A stretch of 25,000 nt of DNA from Prorocentrum cordatum (GCA_963575745.1 CAUYUJ010021054.1:10001-35000), one strand, 5' to 3'; shown: positions 16,231 to 24,730, counted from the stretch's first letter. The notes: generated by a model from the letters alone, not told the origin. Program-made: numbers and translations.

Positions 16231-17337
16231 CCGCGCTCCGACGGGGGGCGACTTCACCACGTGCCGCTACGCGTCCTATCAGAGCTGCGTCGCGGGGCAA
16301 CAGCGGGCGGAGCGGTCTTGGTCAAAGCCGCTGGACAAGTTTGTTGCCAGGGCCCGTATCTGGAGGTCCGTCGGCTTTTCTTACGACTTGTTCTTCTTAC
16401 CCCATTTACGCGTTCCCAGTTGTCGCGTTCGTCCTGCAGTTCGGCAACACGCCGTCGCATTGAGACGCATGTGAGAAACGTGCTTGTACAGTGCTGTTCC
16501 CGGGTCCCCGTGACTTGGCGCCTCCAGACGTTCTGCGAACTTTGCAGTCCATCGGCTCTGCGTCGGAACTGGCGAACGCCGGCGGCACTTCCACGGCAGC
16601 CAAGTGCAGAGTACACCGCCGGGAGAACCACGCGCGCGGAGGGCTCTCCCATCGGGCGCCAGGGGCGGCATCTCTGCGCTCTCCTCCAGGACTCCCCGCG
16701 CACCCTCCGCAGAACGACGCGGAGAACATGGCGCGAACTCAACCTCTTGGCGTCCAGGCCGCCAGCGACAAGGTGCACGCCAAAGCACGCCGTGCCAGCG
16801 CGTCGGCCGACGAGCTGTTCCAGGGGGGCGCTCGTGGGCCGACGCCTCGGGAGCGCTGGCAAGAACAGTGCGCGTTGTTTTTTCGTGTCCCGCAGCCGCA
16901 GCGCGCGCGTCGACACCTGCGCCGCTGCCTGGACCGGCGCTCGCTGCATGTTCTGCCAGGTCGTCGCGCGGACAGGGCGACTGCCATGCTGTGCGGGCTG
17001 GCGCGTTGAGTGCCGCCTCTTGTGCGGGCGTGCGTTTCCCATGTGCTTCGCAAGGGGTGAGCGACCGGTCGCCGCATGCAGCGCGTGGCGCCCTGCGTCT
17101 GCGGCTGCGATGCACGAGGACAGTCTCGAGCATTGCAGTTGTTGTGGCCGGGTCGCTGCGTTCGGCGCGCGACGCCTTTGCCTGACCCACGCGCCACCCC
17201 CAGAGCACCTCTCTTCTTTCCTCCGGCTCTCCCCGGCGCTTTCCGAAAATCTTGTCCAACGAGCTCGCGCGACGAGCGCTTGCATCTTACGCCATCTACG
17301 CGGCAGCCAATGCCGCGCGCCACGGTGTGACAAGTGA
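16231..17337 (+). pseudogene. LINE C-terminal region with Cys/His-rich end, frameshifted
   Basis: After the RT, RAERSWSKPLDKFVARARIW (about 16309) is the conserved Trp block. AFPVVAFVLQFGNTPSH ends in an in-frame TGA near 16460. LFPGPRDLAPPDVLRTLQSI, then GSASELANAGG (about 16491-16580), matches the PGP-x-x-W block of dinoflagellate LINEs as I remember them. The last part, in the frame that ends at 17337, has CRLLCGRAFPMCF, CSAW and HEDSLEHCSCCGRVAAFGAR, a Cys/His cluster that probably binds zinc. The minus strand is also open for 381 codons here, but only as a shadow. Confidence 0.6.
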
Positions 17338-18061
17338 CGCATGTTAGGCTGTGGCGCAATTTGCGAGCGAGGCCTGCGCGGCACATGCTGGCCTTGCATT
17401 TCTAGTAGCAGCTGTTTGGCAGAGCTGCCCCCCCCTTTTCTTCCTCCTGCTCCCCCGTTGTCGTCGGTCGTCTCTTGCTCCCTTCCTCCGTGTTTGGTGG
17501 CCGGGCTGTGTCACCCACCCCTCGCGGAACCATCCTCCCTGACACCACCACCCGGCTTTGGCCGGACAGCCAGAATAGAAGGGTTGCAGGCGGGACGCTA
17601 TGGAAGTCCGCCGGTGTATGCGATCATACTGCACGCGTTTGCGTGGCCACCGTCTGCGACCGCGGATTTTGAGCCCCTGGGTTTTGCGGAGCATGACTTC
17701 GAGACTACATTATGCAGCGCAGCGGTTGACAGGCATAGCCTGTATGCATCGATTGGTTTCGCATGGACTTTGGTGCGAGTGCCGTCCACCGCGGCTAGTC
17801 AACGCACGCGCGAGTTACTCTGGATTTAATTCTCTTAAGCGTCAGTCGGGTCATTCCTCTCTTCGTTTATTTTCCTCCTCTTTCTCCTGCTCTGATTTCT
17901 CTTCCTCTTCCGTTGCCTGCCTTCCCCTTTCTTTTTGTTGCTGCTGCTGTCCGCGTGATCTTGTGTGTCCCTGCCGTGCCAGTGCCGTCACAGCGTGCAA
18001 GATGGGCACGACAGAGGATTGATTAACCATGCATGGCCGCGAGGAGTGCTTGGGCAGGTAC
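17338..18061 (+). other. Probable 3' non-coding tail of the LINE insert
   Basis: There is no coding signal after the stop at 17337. A pyrimidine-rich stretch lies at 17855-17945. The insert ends near ggagtgcttgggcaggtac without an A-rich tail or simple-repeat tail. Confidence 0.4.
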
Positions 18062-18287
18062 AAGTCGTGGACTCATCATTAAAATCTTTGCGGCCAGTGA
18101 CAGTCACGAGGGGGCCACTGCCCTCTTCGGGACGAGGCGGGAGCAGCGCATGGAGCTCGATCGGTACGCCTACCATCACGCAGCCCGTGCGAGCATTACG
18201 CTGCAGCGCGCCGAGTACGCCGAGGACTTGTACAACGACGTGGTGCAGCAGAGGGCGGCACCCCTCATGAGCACTGTTTCGAGCATT
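18062..18287 (+). pseudogene. PPR protein pseudogene, 3' piece, part 1
   Basis: From aagtcgtgg (18062) the sequence follows the intact PPR gene from 21858 to about 22086. It still reads through without a stop: IIKIFAASDSHEGATALFG, then RREQRMELDRYAYHHAARAS and LQRAEYAEDLYNDVVQQRA, equivalent to residues 347 to 420 of the intact protein. About three quarters of the residues are the same by eye. The left limit coincides with the right limit of the 9891-10243 piece, so the two were once continuous. It is interrupted at 18288 by a 221-bp repeat. Confidence 0.85.
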
Positions 18288-18508
18288 GGCGAAGCGTCCT
18301 GGCTTGCCTATACGCGCACCAATGAATGTGCTAAGAACCTTCTGTGGGTTGCACGACCTTAGATCATTTCAGGCTGAGACTGTCTTGCTTTAACACATCG
18401 GATGTGCGTTTTAAGAACATCGCTTCGGTTCTCAAACCACTTCTGGGTTCTAAGGACATGTCGTGGCAGGCCTCCATAGGAATGCCGGGACGGTCGGTCC
18501 CTGCTCAA
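18288..18508 (+). mobile_element. Dispersed ~225-bp repeat, family C, copy 2, inserted in the PPR pseudogene
   Basis: The block from ggcgaagcgtcctggcttgc to ggtcggtccctgctcaa matches 986-1212. The PPR match stops just before it and resumes at about 18527 (ggggcgtgcgcaggtg against gagcgtgcgcaagtg), so it is an insertion relative to the intact gene. Possible target duplications, gaagcgt and ggggcgt, are imperfect. It has no coding capacity and no clear terminal inverted repeat. Confidence 0.65.
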
Positions 18509-18526
18509 GTGATGCCCTTCTGCGTG

Positions 18527-18800
18527 GGGCGTGCGCAGGTGCCGGCCGGCACGCCCCTGCCGCCGAGCCCACGACGCACCTGGCGCGTGCGCAGGAGGCG
18601 GCGGCCGCGCACGGGCTCCATGAGGGGGCAAGCGCGAGGTCCGGGGCACGGCCCCCGGAGGCACCTCCGGCGCGCCCCAGAAGGCACGCTTCGCCCAGAA
18701 GCGACGGCACTCGCCGCCCTGTGGCTGCGAACCGCTGGCGCTCCGGCCAGGCGCCGCCCTCCTGGCGGCAGTCGAGGTCCGCCCTGCGCGCCCTGGGGCA
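18527..18800 (+). pseudogene. PPR pseudogene, 3' piece, part 2 (last codons and 3' flank)
   Basis: The block cgacgcacctggcgcgtgcg followed by caggaggcggcggccg matches codons near residue 435-447 of the intact gene. The similarity then continues into its 3' flank (gcgcgcccc, cgacggcact, gctggcgctccggccagg) up to about 18800. A related segment repeats at about 18845-18905 (gatgcatctccggcgcgccc). The stop codon of the intact gene is not conserved. Confidence 0.7.
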
Positions 18801-19290
18801 TGGCCCGCGCCGCCCCCCTCCCATCCCGACCGTCTTGGGCAATGCCCGGGATGCATCTCCGGCGCGCCCCGGGAGTGACGCGCCACCCAGCGCGACGGCC
18901 TCTGAAGCCACTCCTCTCCTCTGTGCTCCCCCCATGCCCACGGCCCGCGGGCAGCGTGGACCGTGCCATATTCGGCCCCCCTTTTACCCCCTTCCCCGTC
19001 CCTCCCTTCTCCCACCTCCCGATGTCCGACGCATGGGCCATTCGCTTTTTCTGCTTCCCGTACTGGAGCAAGATGCATGACAGGACAGAGCCCCAGCTTA
19101 CTCCCCCAAGCAGCACTTGCGGTGAGAGGATTTTCCTGTATGCTCTTGAATTGCATCTGCCATGGCGGCATGTTGGTTCGTGGTCGTATGTTTTCGCCAC
19201 GCTCTTTCTCCTCTTTTTTTTTGTTCTCTCTCTCTCTCTCTCTCGCACTGAGACGTTGTCGTTGGACTCTGCTGTGGAGTCTTGACGTTA
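18801..19290. other. Degenerate PPR 3' flank, then unrecognised sequence
   Basis: After 18905 no gene is supported. A 20-bp TC run lies at about 19225-19244 and a run of T precedes it. Long open frames here are on both strands and overlap each other. Confidence 0.35.
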
Positions 19291-19795
19291 GGGTACCACA
19301 GATAGTCTCCAACAAGATGGGGTCTCACATGATAGTGTGCAACCCGATGGCGTTCCCAATGGGTCCCGCAGGACTCCCACGCACGATAGGGCCCTGTGCA
19401 AGAGGATATCACACGATAGGGGCCCATACGACATGGCATGGCAGGGCCCCCTGGTACAAGGATCACGCGCGGCGGCAGCGTGGCAAACGACAGGATCCCA
19501 CGAGAGAGCGTTCTACTCTACGGTAGCCTCCCACGCGATAGCGTTCTACATGATAAGCTTCATGTGACAGTGCCCCACACAATGTGGTCCCACGCGATAG
19601 CGTCCCGCACGGTGGGGTCCCGCAAGATAGGGTCCTAGACAGTGGGGCCCCCGCGATAGGTTCGCACACGGTAAGGTTCCAGGCGGGTCCCACACGGTAT
19701 TCGGTCCCATACATTCGGCTCTCACGCGACGGCTACCCACAAGACAGGGTCCCCCCACGATATGGCCCTACACTGCAGGGCCCCATGACTGCGCC
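19291..19795. repeat. Degenerate 15-bp minisatellite, consensus gatagggtcccacac
   Basis: About thirty units, most of them exactly 15 bp, for example gatagtctccaacaa, gatggggtctcacat, gatagtgtgcaaccc, gatagcgttctacat, gatagcgtcccgcac, gatagggtcctagac and gataggttcgcacac. A few units are longer or shorter by one to several bases. Because 15 is a multiple of three, stretches translate into five-residue repeats (VPRDS, VPHGG, VPQDR), but stops and unit-length changes break every frame. No flanking genes explain it. Confidence 0.85.
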
Positions 19796-19939
19796 AGGTC
19801 GATTGCACACCATTGATCGCATCCCATGAATTTCACCGCATAGACTGCATCTCATGTGTTGCGTAGATTCACCGTTTGACATCCACGCCAGTGTCAGCAT
19901 CCAGTTGCCATTGCGCTATGACGTATATCCGCACCGCGA

Positions 19940-19940
<1 letters not shown>

Positions 19941-20015
<75 letters not shown>
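19941..20015. repeat. GT dinucleotide array
   Basis: About 75 bp of nearly pure gtgtgt, with a looser T/G-rich tail to about 20135. It lies between the 15-bp minisatellite and the PPR gene. Confidence 0.98.
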
Positions 20016-20018
<3 letters not shown>

Positions 20019-20135
20019 TGGTTTGTGTGTGAGTTTTTGTGTTTCTGTGTTTTTGTGCGTATTATGTATTTGTGCATTTCTGTGTGAATGTGTGTATGTG
20101 TGTGCGTGTGTGGTGTGTCTGTGTGGGCTGGGGGG

Positions 20136-20604
20136 GAAGATCTGCAGAGAGCTTGGGGGGGGGGTCACGACATTTATCACCCGTCGTTTTTAGGTGCTAA
20201 AATCCAGAGCACTAGAACGACGCATGCTGCCCTCGATGCTCTGGGGAGCCGAGCGATTGCTTCGCAGGGAACGGACCTGGGGAAGTGCGGAGGGCTCAAC
20301 GAGCACCACACACACGCACCAATCGCGGCGCAAACCAGGATTTGGATCTTGCAGGCAGTTGGCCCAATTTCTTACCACGTGCACGCATGCACGCATGCAC
20401 GGGTTTGAACGCGCAAGGGCCACCCAGCATTTACGAGAGATTCCAGCAGGTAGCCAGCGTGGTGTGCGCGCGTCGTTTGGCAGCCGCGTGCGCTCAAGCA
20501 GTCGGATCGAACCAGGCCTCTCCTGGTAATACACATCGTTTTCTATATATTCAGTCAGCGCTCAACTGTCGCCACACTCTTTGATTCTCTTCATCGAATA
20601 CCAC
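20136..20604 (+). other. Region upstream of the PPR gene, possible RT-tail fragment
   Basis: A frame open at 20194-20529 begins LKSRALERRMLPSMLWGAER. The P-x-x-LWGAE string recalls the segment after the RT core of some non-LTR elements (V-x-P-x-LLYG-x-E). The remainder of the frame has no match that I recognise. Short gcacgcat repeats lie at about 20378-20400. Confidence 0.25.
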
Positions 20605-20605
20605 A

Positions 20606-20860
20606 ATGCGGCGTAAAGCCGAACTTCCGAAGGTCCTCGCGGAATTTGCTGTGTTGGCGCGGCACCCGCTCCCCCGCACCCCCCAGACGGCGCCTTCGGC
20701 GCCGCCCCTAGCGCGCTGCACGCGCCAAGGAAAGGGTGTGGGGTGTGGGTCCCAGCGCCGTCCCAACAAGTTCCACACGGGACTCTTGATAGTTTCGGTT
20801 TATGCCGGTTGTTGGTCTTCTATTCAGAAAGACAGATGGCAGTTGCGGCCACGATGGTAA
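20606..20860 (+). other. PPR gene 5' region, possible upstream exon or leader
   Basis: The segment 20608-20735 is conserved in the decayed PPR copy (9891-9998), so it belongs to the duplicated unit. A frame from ATG at 20606 runs 84 codons (MRRKAELPKVLAEFAVLARH then PLPRTPQTAPSAPPLA) and ends just after the PPR start, in another frame. It may be 5' untranslated sequence with an upstream ORF, or an exon. The decayed copy has indels here that do not preserve the frame. Confidence 0.35.
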
Positions 20861-22191
20861 AGCGGAATGTCCAGAAGTGTTCCACGGGGTTTGTTGCTCA
20901 CATGCTTCTCCTGTGTATCGCAGTGCTCTGCACGGACCTCTTCGCATTACGCGATAAGTTCATGATTCCGCCCAGCCTGGCGGGGAGTGCACAGGTTCAG
21001 GTCGATTTCTTGCTGTGGGTTCTTGTTGCGGCCTACCTGATCGACGCTTACAGTGCGAGAGCCACGGGACCGATCACCAGCTCAAGGAAACAGGTTGCGA
21101 CGAAGCCAGCGTTCGACAGGGTGGTCTCTGATGGCCGGCGCCCGGCCAGCCCTGCAGCCCCCACCGCAGAGCGAGCGCCGCCCGCGAAACCAGATGGCTG
21201 CCAGGGCAGCTCGGCGGACTCGGGAGACCTGTCTGGACAGGAGTGTTGGCGGCAGAGGTCCGACCTGCAGGTCGTCAGCTCCATGTTGGCGGAGGGCGTG
21301 CCGTACAGAACCTCCAAGGTCTTGGAAGTGATGCACAGCTGCATCCGGCTCGGGCACGGAGACGCGGCCGTGAAGCTGTTCGACGAGATGTTGCAGACAG
21401 GGCCCACCCCGAAAGCGCACCACATTGGCAAGGCCGTATCACACAAGTTCTTCAAGCTCGTCTCCGACACCCTCGATGACAAGCGCATTCAGGAAGACGG
21501 ATTGCGGCTTCTTGACCTTGTTCGAGCTCATGGGATCGCACCGGCGCCTGCGACCCAGAATCGCTTGCTGGATGCGTGGAAGAACCAGCTTCCCGATTCC
21601 TTCTTGAGTTATTTCCTCGAGTTGAAGGACGCAGGATTCATCCTCAGTAGATGGGCATATCGCTACATCGTGGTGGCCCACGAGAGGTCCGATCCAGCAT
21701 TCGCGCTGAAGATTTACAGTGAGATGGAGGTGCTAGGAATTCAGCTCGACCGGGCGGCGTACAATTCTGTGCTGGGGGCTCGCTTTCAGCTTGGCATGCT
21801 CGACGAGGCCCGAGAGCTGTTCCTGCGGATGAACGACAGTTCACTGGTGCCCAACGAAAAGACGTTTGGAATCATGATCAAAGTCTACTCGGCCAAAAAC
21901 GATCACGAGGGAGCTATTGCCCTCTTCGGGACGATGCAGGAGCAGCGCATGGAGCCCGATCGGTACGCCTACCATCACGCAATCCGTTCGAGCATTACGC
22001 TGCAGCGTGTTGAGTATGCCGTAGACTTATACAACGACATGCTCCACAAGAAGGTGCCACCCCTCATGAACACCGTTTCCATTCTGAGCGGAGCGTGCGC
22101 AAGTGTTGGCTGGCACGCTCGTTCGGCCGAGCTCTTGACGCACCTGGCGCGTGCCAAGGAGGCGGAGGCCGAATACGGGCTCCAGAGGTAA
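20836..22191 (+). CDS. Pentatricopeptide repeat (PPR) protein with N-terminal membrane/targeting region
   Basis: A 451-residue protein counted from the ATG at 20836; the frame is open 93 bp further upstream without an ATG. PPR proteins bind organellar RNA in sequence-specific fashion and act in its processing, editing or translation. Five clear repeats start every 35 residues at 271, 306, 341, 376 and 411 (AYNSVLGARFQLGMLDEARE, TFGIMIKVYSAKNDHEGAIA, AYHHAIRSSITLQRVEYAVD). Less regular ones lie at about 158-192 and 236-270. Residues 18-37 (hydrophobic, MLLLCIAVLC) and 57-72 (FLLWVLVAAYLI) could be a signal sequence and a second hydrophobic segment, as in class I dinoflagellate plastid leaders. 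A Pro/Ser/Ala-rich stretch, 100-135, follows. The stop overlaps a donor-like string (ccagag/gtaagc, GT at 22188), so the true gene might continue across an intron. Partial decayed copies lie at 9891-10243 and 18062-18800. Confidence 0.88.
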   Translation: MAVAATMVKRNVQKCSTGFVAHMLLLCIAVLCTDLFALRDKFMIPPSLAGSAQVQVDFLLWVLVAAYLIDAYSARATGPITSSRKQVATKPAFDRVVSDGRRPASPAAPTAERAPPAKPDGCQGSSADSGDLSGQECWRQRSDLQVVSSMLAEGVPYRTSKVLEVMHSCIRLGHGDAAVKLFDEMLQTGPTPKAHHIGKAVSHKFFKLVSDTLDDKRIQEDGLRLLDLVRAHGIAPAPATQNRLLDAWKNQLPDSFLSYFLELKDAGFILSRWAYRYIVVAHERSDPAFALKIYSEMEVLGIQLDRAAYNSVLGARFQLGMLDEARELFLRMNDSSLVPNEKTFGIMIKVYSAKNDHEGAIALFGTMQEQRMEPDRYAYHHAIRSSITLQRVEYAVDLYNDMLHKKVPPLMNTVSILSGACASVGWHARSAELLTHLARAKEAEAEYGLQR

Positions 22192-22618
22192 GCACGAGAT
22201 CTGGAGCAAAACGCCCCAGATGCATCTCGAGCGCGCCCCGAAAGTTACACATCGCCCAACGTGACGGCACTTGCAGTCACGTGGCCGCGAATTGCTGGCG
22301 CTTCGGCCAGGTGGCACTCTCTTGCCAGCAGTCGATGCCTTCCCCCGCGCGCCCTGCGCACGGCCCGCCCTGCTCTCCTCTTCTCCCAACGAATCTGCCT
22401 GGTTGGAGGGCAGGGAGTGAAGTATTCTCGGATGCTTTTTGGCCCAGAACATCGCCACCGGTCAATTTCCTTATCCCCCTTGGCGTTTCCCTCTCGGCCT
22501 CCTGCACTCCCGCTTCCACCTCCGCCCCCCCACCTTGACGGACGCCTCCTCCTGCACCTCCGCCACCGCTGACGTTCCTGCTCCTCCTCTACCTCATTCT
22601 CCACCGTCCCCCGTCCAC
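22192..22618. other. PPR 3' flank, no further gene
   Basis: The first 170 bp are shared with the 3' flank of the PPR pseudogene (18640-18800). The rest is pyrimidine-rich sequence leading to the CAT array. No exon could be identified that would continue the PPR gene. Confidence 0.4.
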
Positions 22619-22620
22619 CC

Positions 22621-22670
<50 letters not shown>

Positions 22671-22729
22671 CCATCACCATCACCATCACCATCACCATCA
22701 CCATCACCATCACCACCATCATCATCATC

Positions 22730-22761
<32 letters not shown>

Positions 22762-23008
22762 CATCATCATCGGCAGCGTCATTTTCATCATCATCGTCAT
22801 TGTCATCGTAATCGTAATCGTCATCATCATCATCGTCATCATCATCACTATTATCATCAGCATCACCATCATCATCATCATCATCATGATCGTCATCATC
22901 ATCAGGATCAGCATCATCATCATCGTCTGAATCAGCATCAGCATCAACAGCATCATCATCAGCATCATCATCATCATCATCAGCATCAGCATCATCATCA
23001 TCATCATC
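22619..23008. repeat. CAT/ATC trinucleotide array, increasingly degenerate to the right
   Basis: About 150 bp of nearly pure atc units with an inner block of caccat, then about 240 bp with frequent cgt, cag, gat and tat substitutions. On the minus strand it encodes poly-Asp with Ala, Gly and Asn changes in an open frame of 155 codons; on the plus strand it encodes poly-Ile. The open frames follow from the repeat itself. Confidence 0.97.
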
Positions 23009-23480
23009 CAGCTGCCCGCGCGAAACAGTAAACACGGAGTAGGCTTGACCCATCACTGCTCAAGGATCCACGCGGACGCGGCCTTTGACCACGCCCACGC
23101 CGCCTACAGCACCTCAATCAGAGTCGCCCCCTCTTCATCCAGGTCTCCAGCTCCCCATGTCGCTAATCTGGGATACGGTGGCTCCGCCAACACATGCTTT
23201 CTTCCAGAGCCTGCTCAGGACCCCAGTCAGCCCTCTCGCTGCGGCCGCCCGGTCGGCCCGAAATCCGTTTGCCGCCGTTTTGCGCATGCGTTTCCCGCCG
23301 AACGGCCAGAGGTGGTCCTAGAAAAGCAAAACGCAAAACGAACTTCTAGAATCACCCCATGCGTTTCATAAACATACCGTGCTCTCAGAATACAGAAAGG
23401 CATTCTGCATTTCAGCATCTTATTAATCGCAAGCCGAACCTAATTCCCGACCGCCACAACGCATAGAACGGAACCGCACA
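23009..23480. other. Intergenic, nothing recognised
   Basis: GC-rich first half; AT-richer second half with a 6-bp hairpin (cagaat, attctg) near 23387-23409. No gene or large repeat is seen. Confidence 0.4.
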
Positions 23481-23978
23481 TTATTGACGCTTCGCGTATC
23501 CCCAGGGCACCCCACCAGCCGGGATGTCTGGGCCGGTCACCAGCCGACGCTGTATTGCGTCTCAATGAGGGGCACTGCCCCTGGCATGTGCATGCGCCAC
23601 TGCATGTGTTGTCCGCTGGAGTCTGCGGCAATCTCGCGCCAATTTACATCGTACCGCGCCCAGGACGTTGTGCCCGCTCCATGTCCCTCGCTATGGAGCC
23701 GCGAACCAAAAAAGTATCCCCAGGGCTGCTCGCGCTCTCAGGATACCCCTGCCGTCAGCTCCCCTTCATCTTCGCGGCTGCTTTGTGAGCGGGCCGGCCG
23801 GCTTGTGCCTGTTGTAGCTAATTAGCCTCGTTCGTGCCCCGGACGTTGCCTTTGCCGCCTGACCCTTGTTTCGCGGCCGCGACCAAAAAGTATCCCCAGG
23901 GGTTCCGCGCCCTGGACAGCTTCTGTCTCCGCCTGCGCTTTCGCTAGCGGACGCGACCGAAAAATATCCCCAGGGGCC
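23481..23978. repeat. Four units ending in (gcgaccaaaaag)tatccccaggg
   Basis: tatccccaggg occurs at about 23497, 23715, 23891 and 23966. Before the last three stand gcgaaccaaaaaag, gcgaccaaaaag and gcgaccgaaaaa. The longer matches run back about 65 bp to gcgcccaggac, gccccggacgt and gcgccctggac. Spacing is about 218, 176 and 75 bp, so units have been gained or lost. No frame is shared among the units. Confidence 0.65.
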
Positions 23979-24074
23979 CATCCAAATGAAGCCTCCAGGA
24001 GCGTCGCCCTGATCAGGAATGTGCAGCAGCATGCAATGGGGCCGAAAGAGGGCGGCCGTTATATACCTTTGGAA

Positions 24075-24330
24075 AGAGAAGAAGGAGGGAGGAGGAGCAA
24101 GCGGAGGAGGCAGGACGCGGCTGAAGAGGAATGATAAGAGGACGGAGAGGTGGCAGGAGGAGCAGGAGGAGGACGAGGAGGAGGGAGGACTAAGAGGAGG
24201 AAGAGTGAGCGCAGACTCTGAGATCTTCAGGAGCTTGTCTGGAGCTCTTCAGGAACTTTGAGGGGGTGAAAAGGGGGGGCTCTGGAAGGGTTGAGAGGAG
24301 GGTGGAGGGGGAGAGGGGCCCTCTGAGAGG
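24075..24330. repeat. Purine-rich low-complexity region
   Basis: gga/gag-rich sequence with aaga and agag blocks and several G-runs, without a strict period. The open frames are Glu/Arg/Gly-rich shadows. Confidence 0.7.
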
Positions 24331-24400
24331 CCTTGGGCATCTCGGGGCCATGTTGGATGCCATCGATCATTAAAAAGGGGGGGCGCTTATTTGGGCCTCC

Positions 24401-24730
24401 CCGTAGGTCTCGGTGCGCTCTTGAGCGCTCTTGGTGCCGTCCTGGGGCCTTCTTAGGCCCTTCTTGGGACCGTATTGGGCCATTTCGGAGCCATCCTGAG
24501 GCCTCTCAAGCCGATCGGAAGCGACAAGACGAATACACGGAAAGCATTCAGGATTCTGGCATTTTGGGGACTTCCTTGAGAGGCTCGGAGGGCACTTAAG
24601 CCGTCCGGGGGCGTCTTGACGGCTCTTGGAGGCATGTTTGAGACCATCTTGAGCCATCTTGGGATACTTTGCGCGATCTTGAAGGTTATCTTGGGTGGTG
24701 TGGAGCTTTCTTAGAGCCATCTTGGGGCAA
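24401..24730. repeat. Degenerate ~11-bp repeat (ttcttgggacc type)
   Basis: Successive units of 10 to 12 bp are readable: gctcttggtgcc, gtcctggggcc, ttcttaggccc, ttcttgggacc, gtattgggcc, atttcggagcc, atcctgaggcc. After a less regular stretch come gccatcttgggat and gccatcttgggg. No protein repeat results. The period matches that of the gccgcc array at 10785-10939. Confidence 0.6.

Larger units (their letters stand above)
10244..18061 (+). mobile_element. 7.8-kb insertion carrying a decayed LINE (non-LTR retrotransposon)
   Basis: The insert separates two consecutive pieces of the PPR pseudogene. The flanks share AAGTCGTG (10233-10240 and 18062-18069); if the right copy has lost one T, the shared string is aagtcgtgtgg. 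That is the expected signature of target-site duplication. Inside, in the same orientation, are an unrecognised 5' coding region, an AP-like endonuclease, a reverse transcriptase and a Cys/His-rich C-terminal domain, the usual order of a LINE. There is no poly-A tail at the right end. The first 1.4 kb contain other repeats (direct repeat at 10274/10538, family D, gccgcc array), so the insert may be a LINE with a long 5' region or a composite of several events. Confidence 0.6.

Noticed and set aside
16254-17399. A 381-codon open frame on the minus strand
   Set aside because: It is antisense to the LINE C-terminal region, which has recognisable blocks on the plus strand. The peptide is Arg/Ala/Pro-rich with no domain.
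22589-23056. A poly-aspartate protein on the minus strand
   Set aside because: It is fully explained by the CAT array; no domain or conserved ends were seen.
23481-23978. A CRISPR array
   Set aside because: Spacing is irregular (218, 176, 75 bp), repeats are longer than their conserved core suggests, and no cas gene is present.
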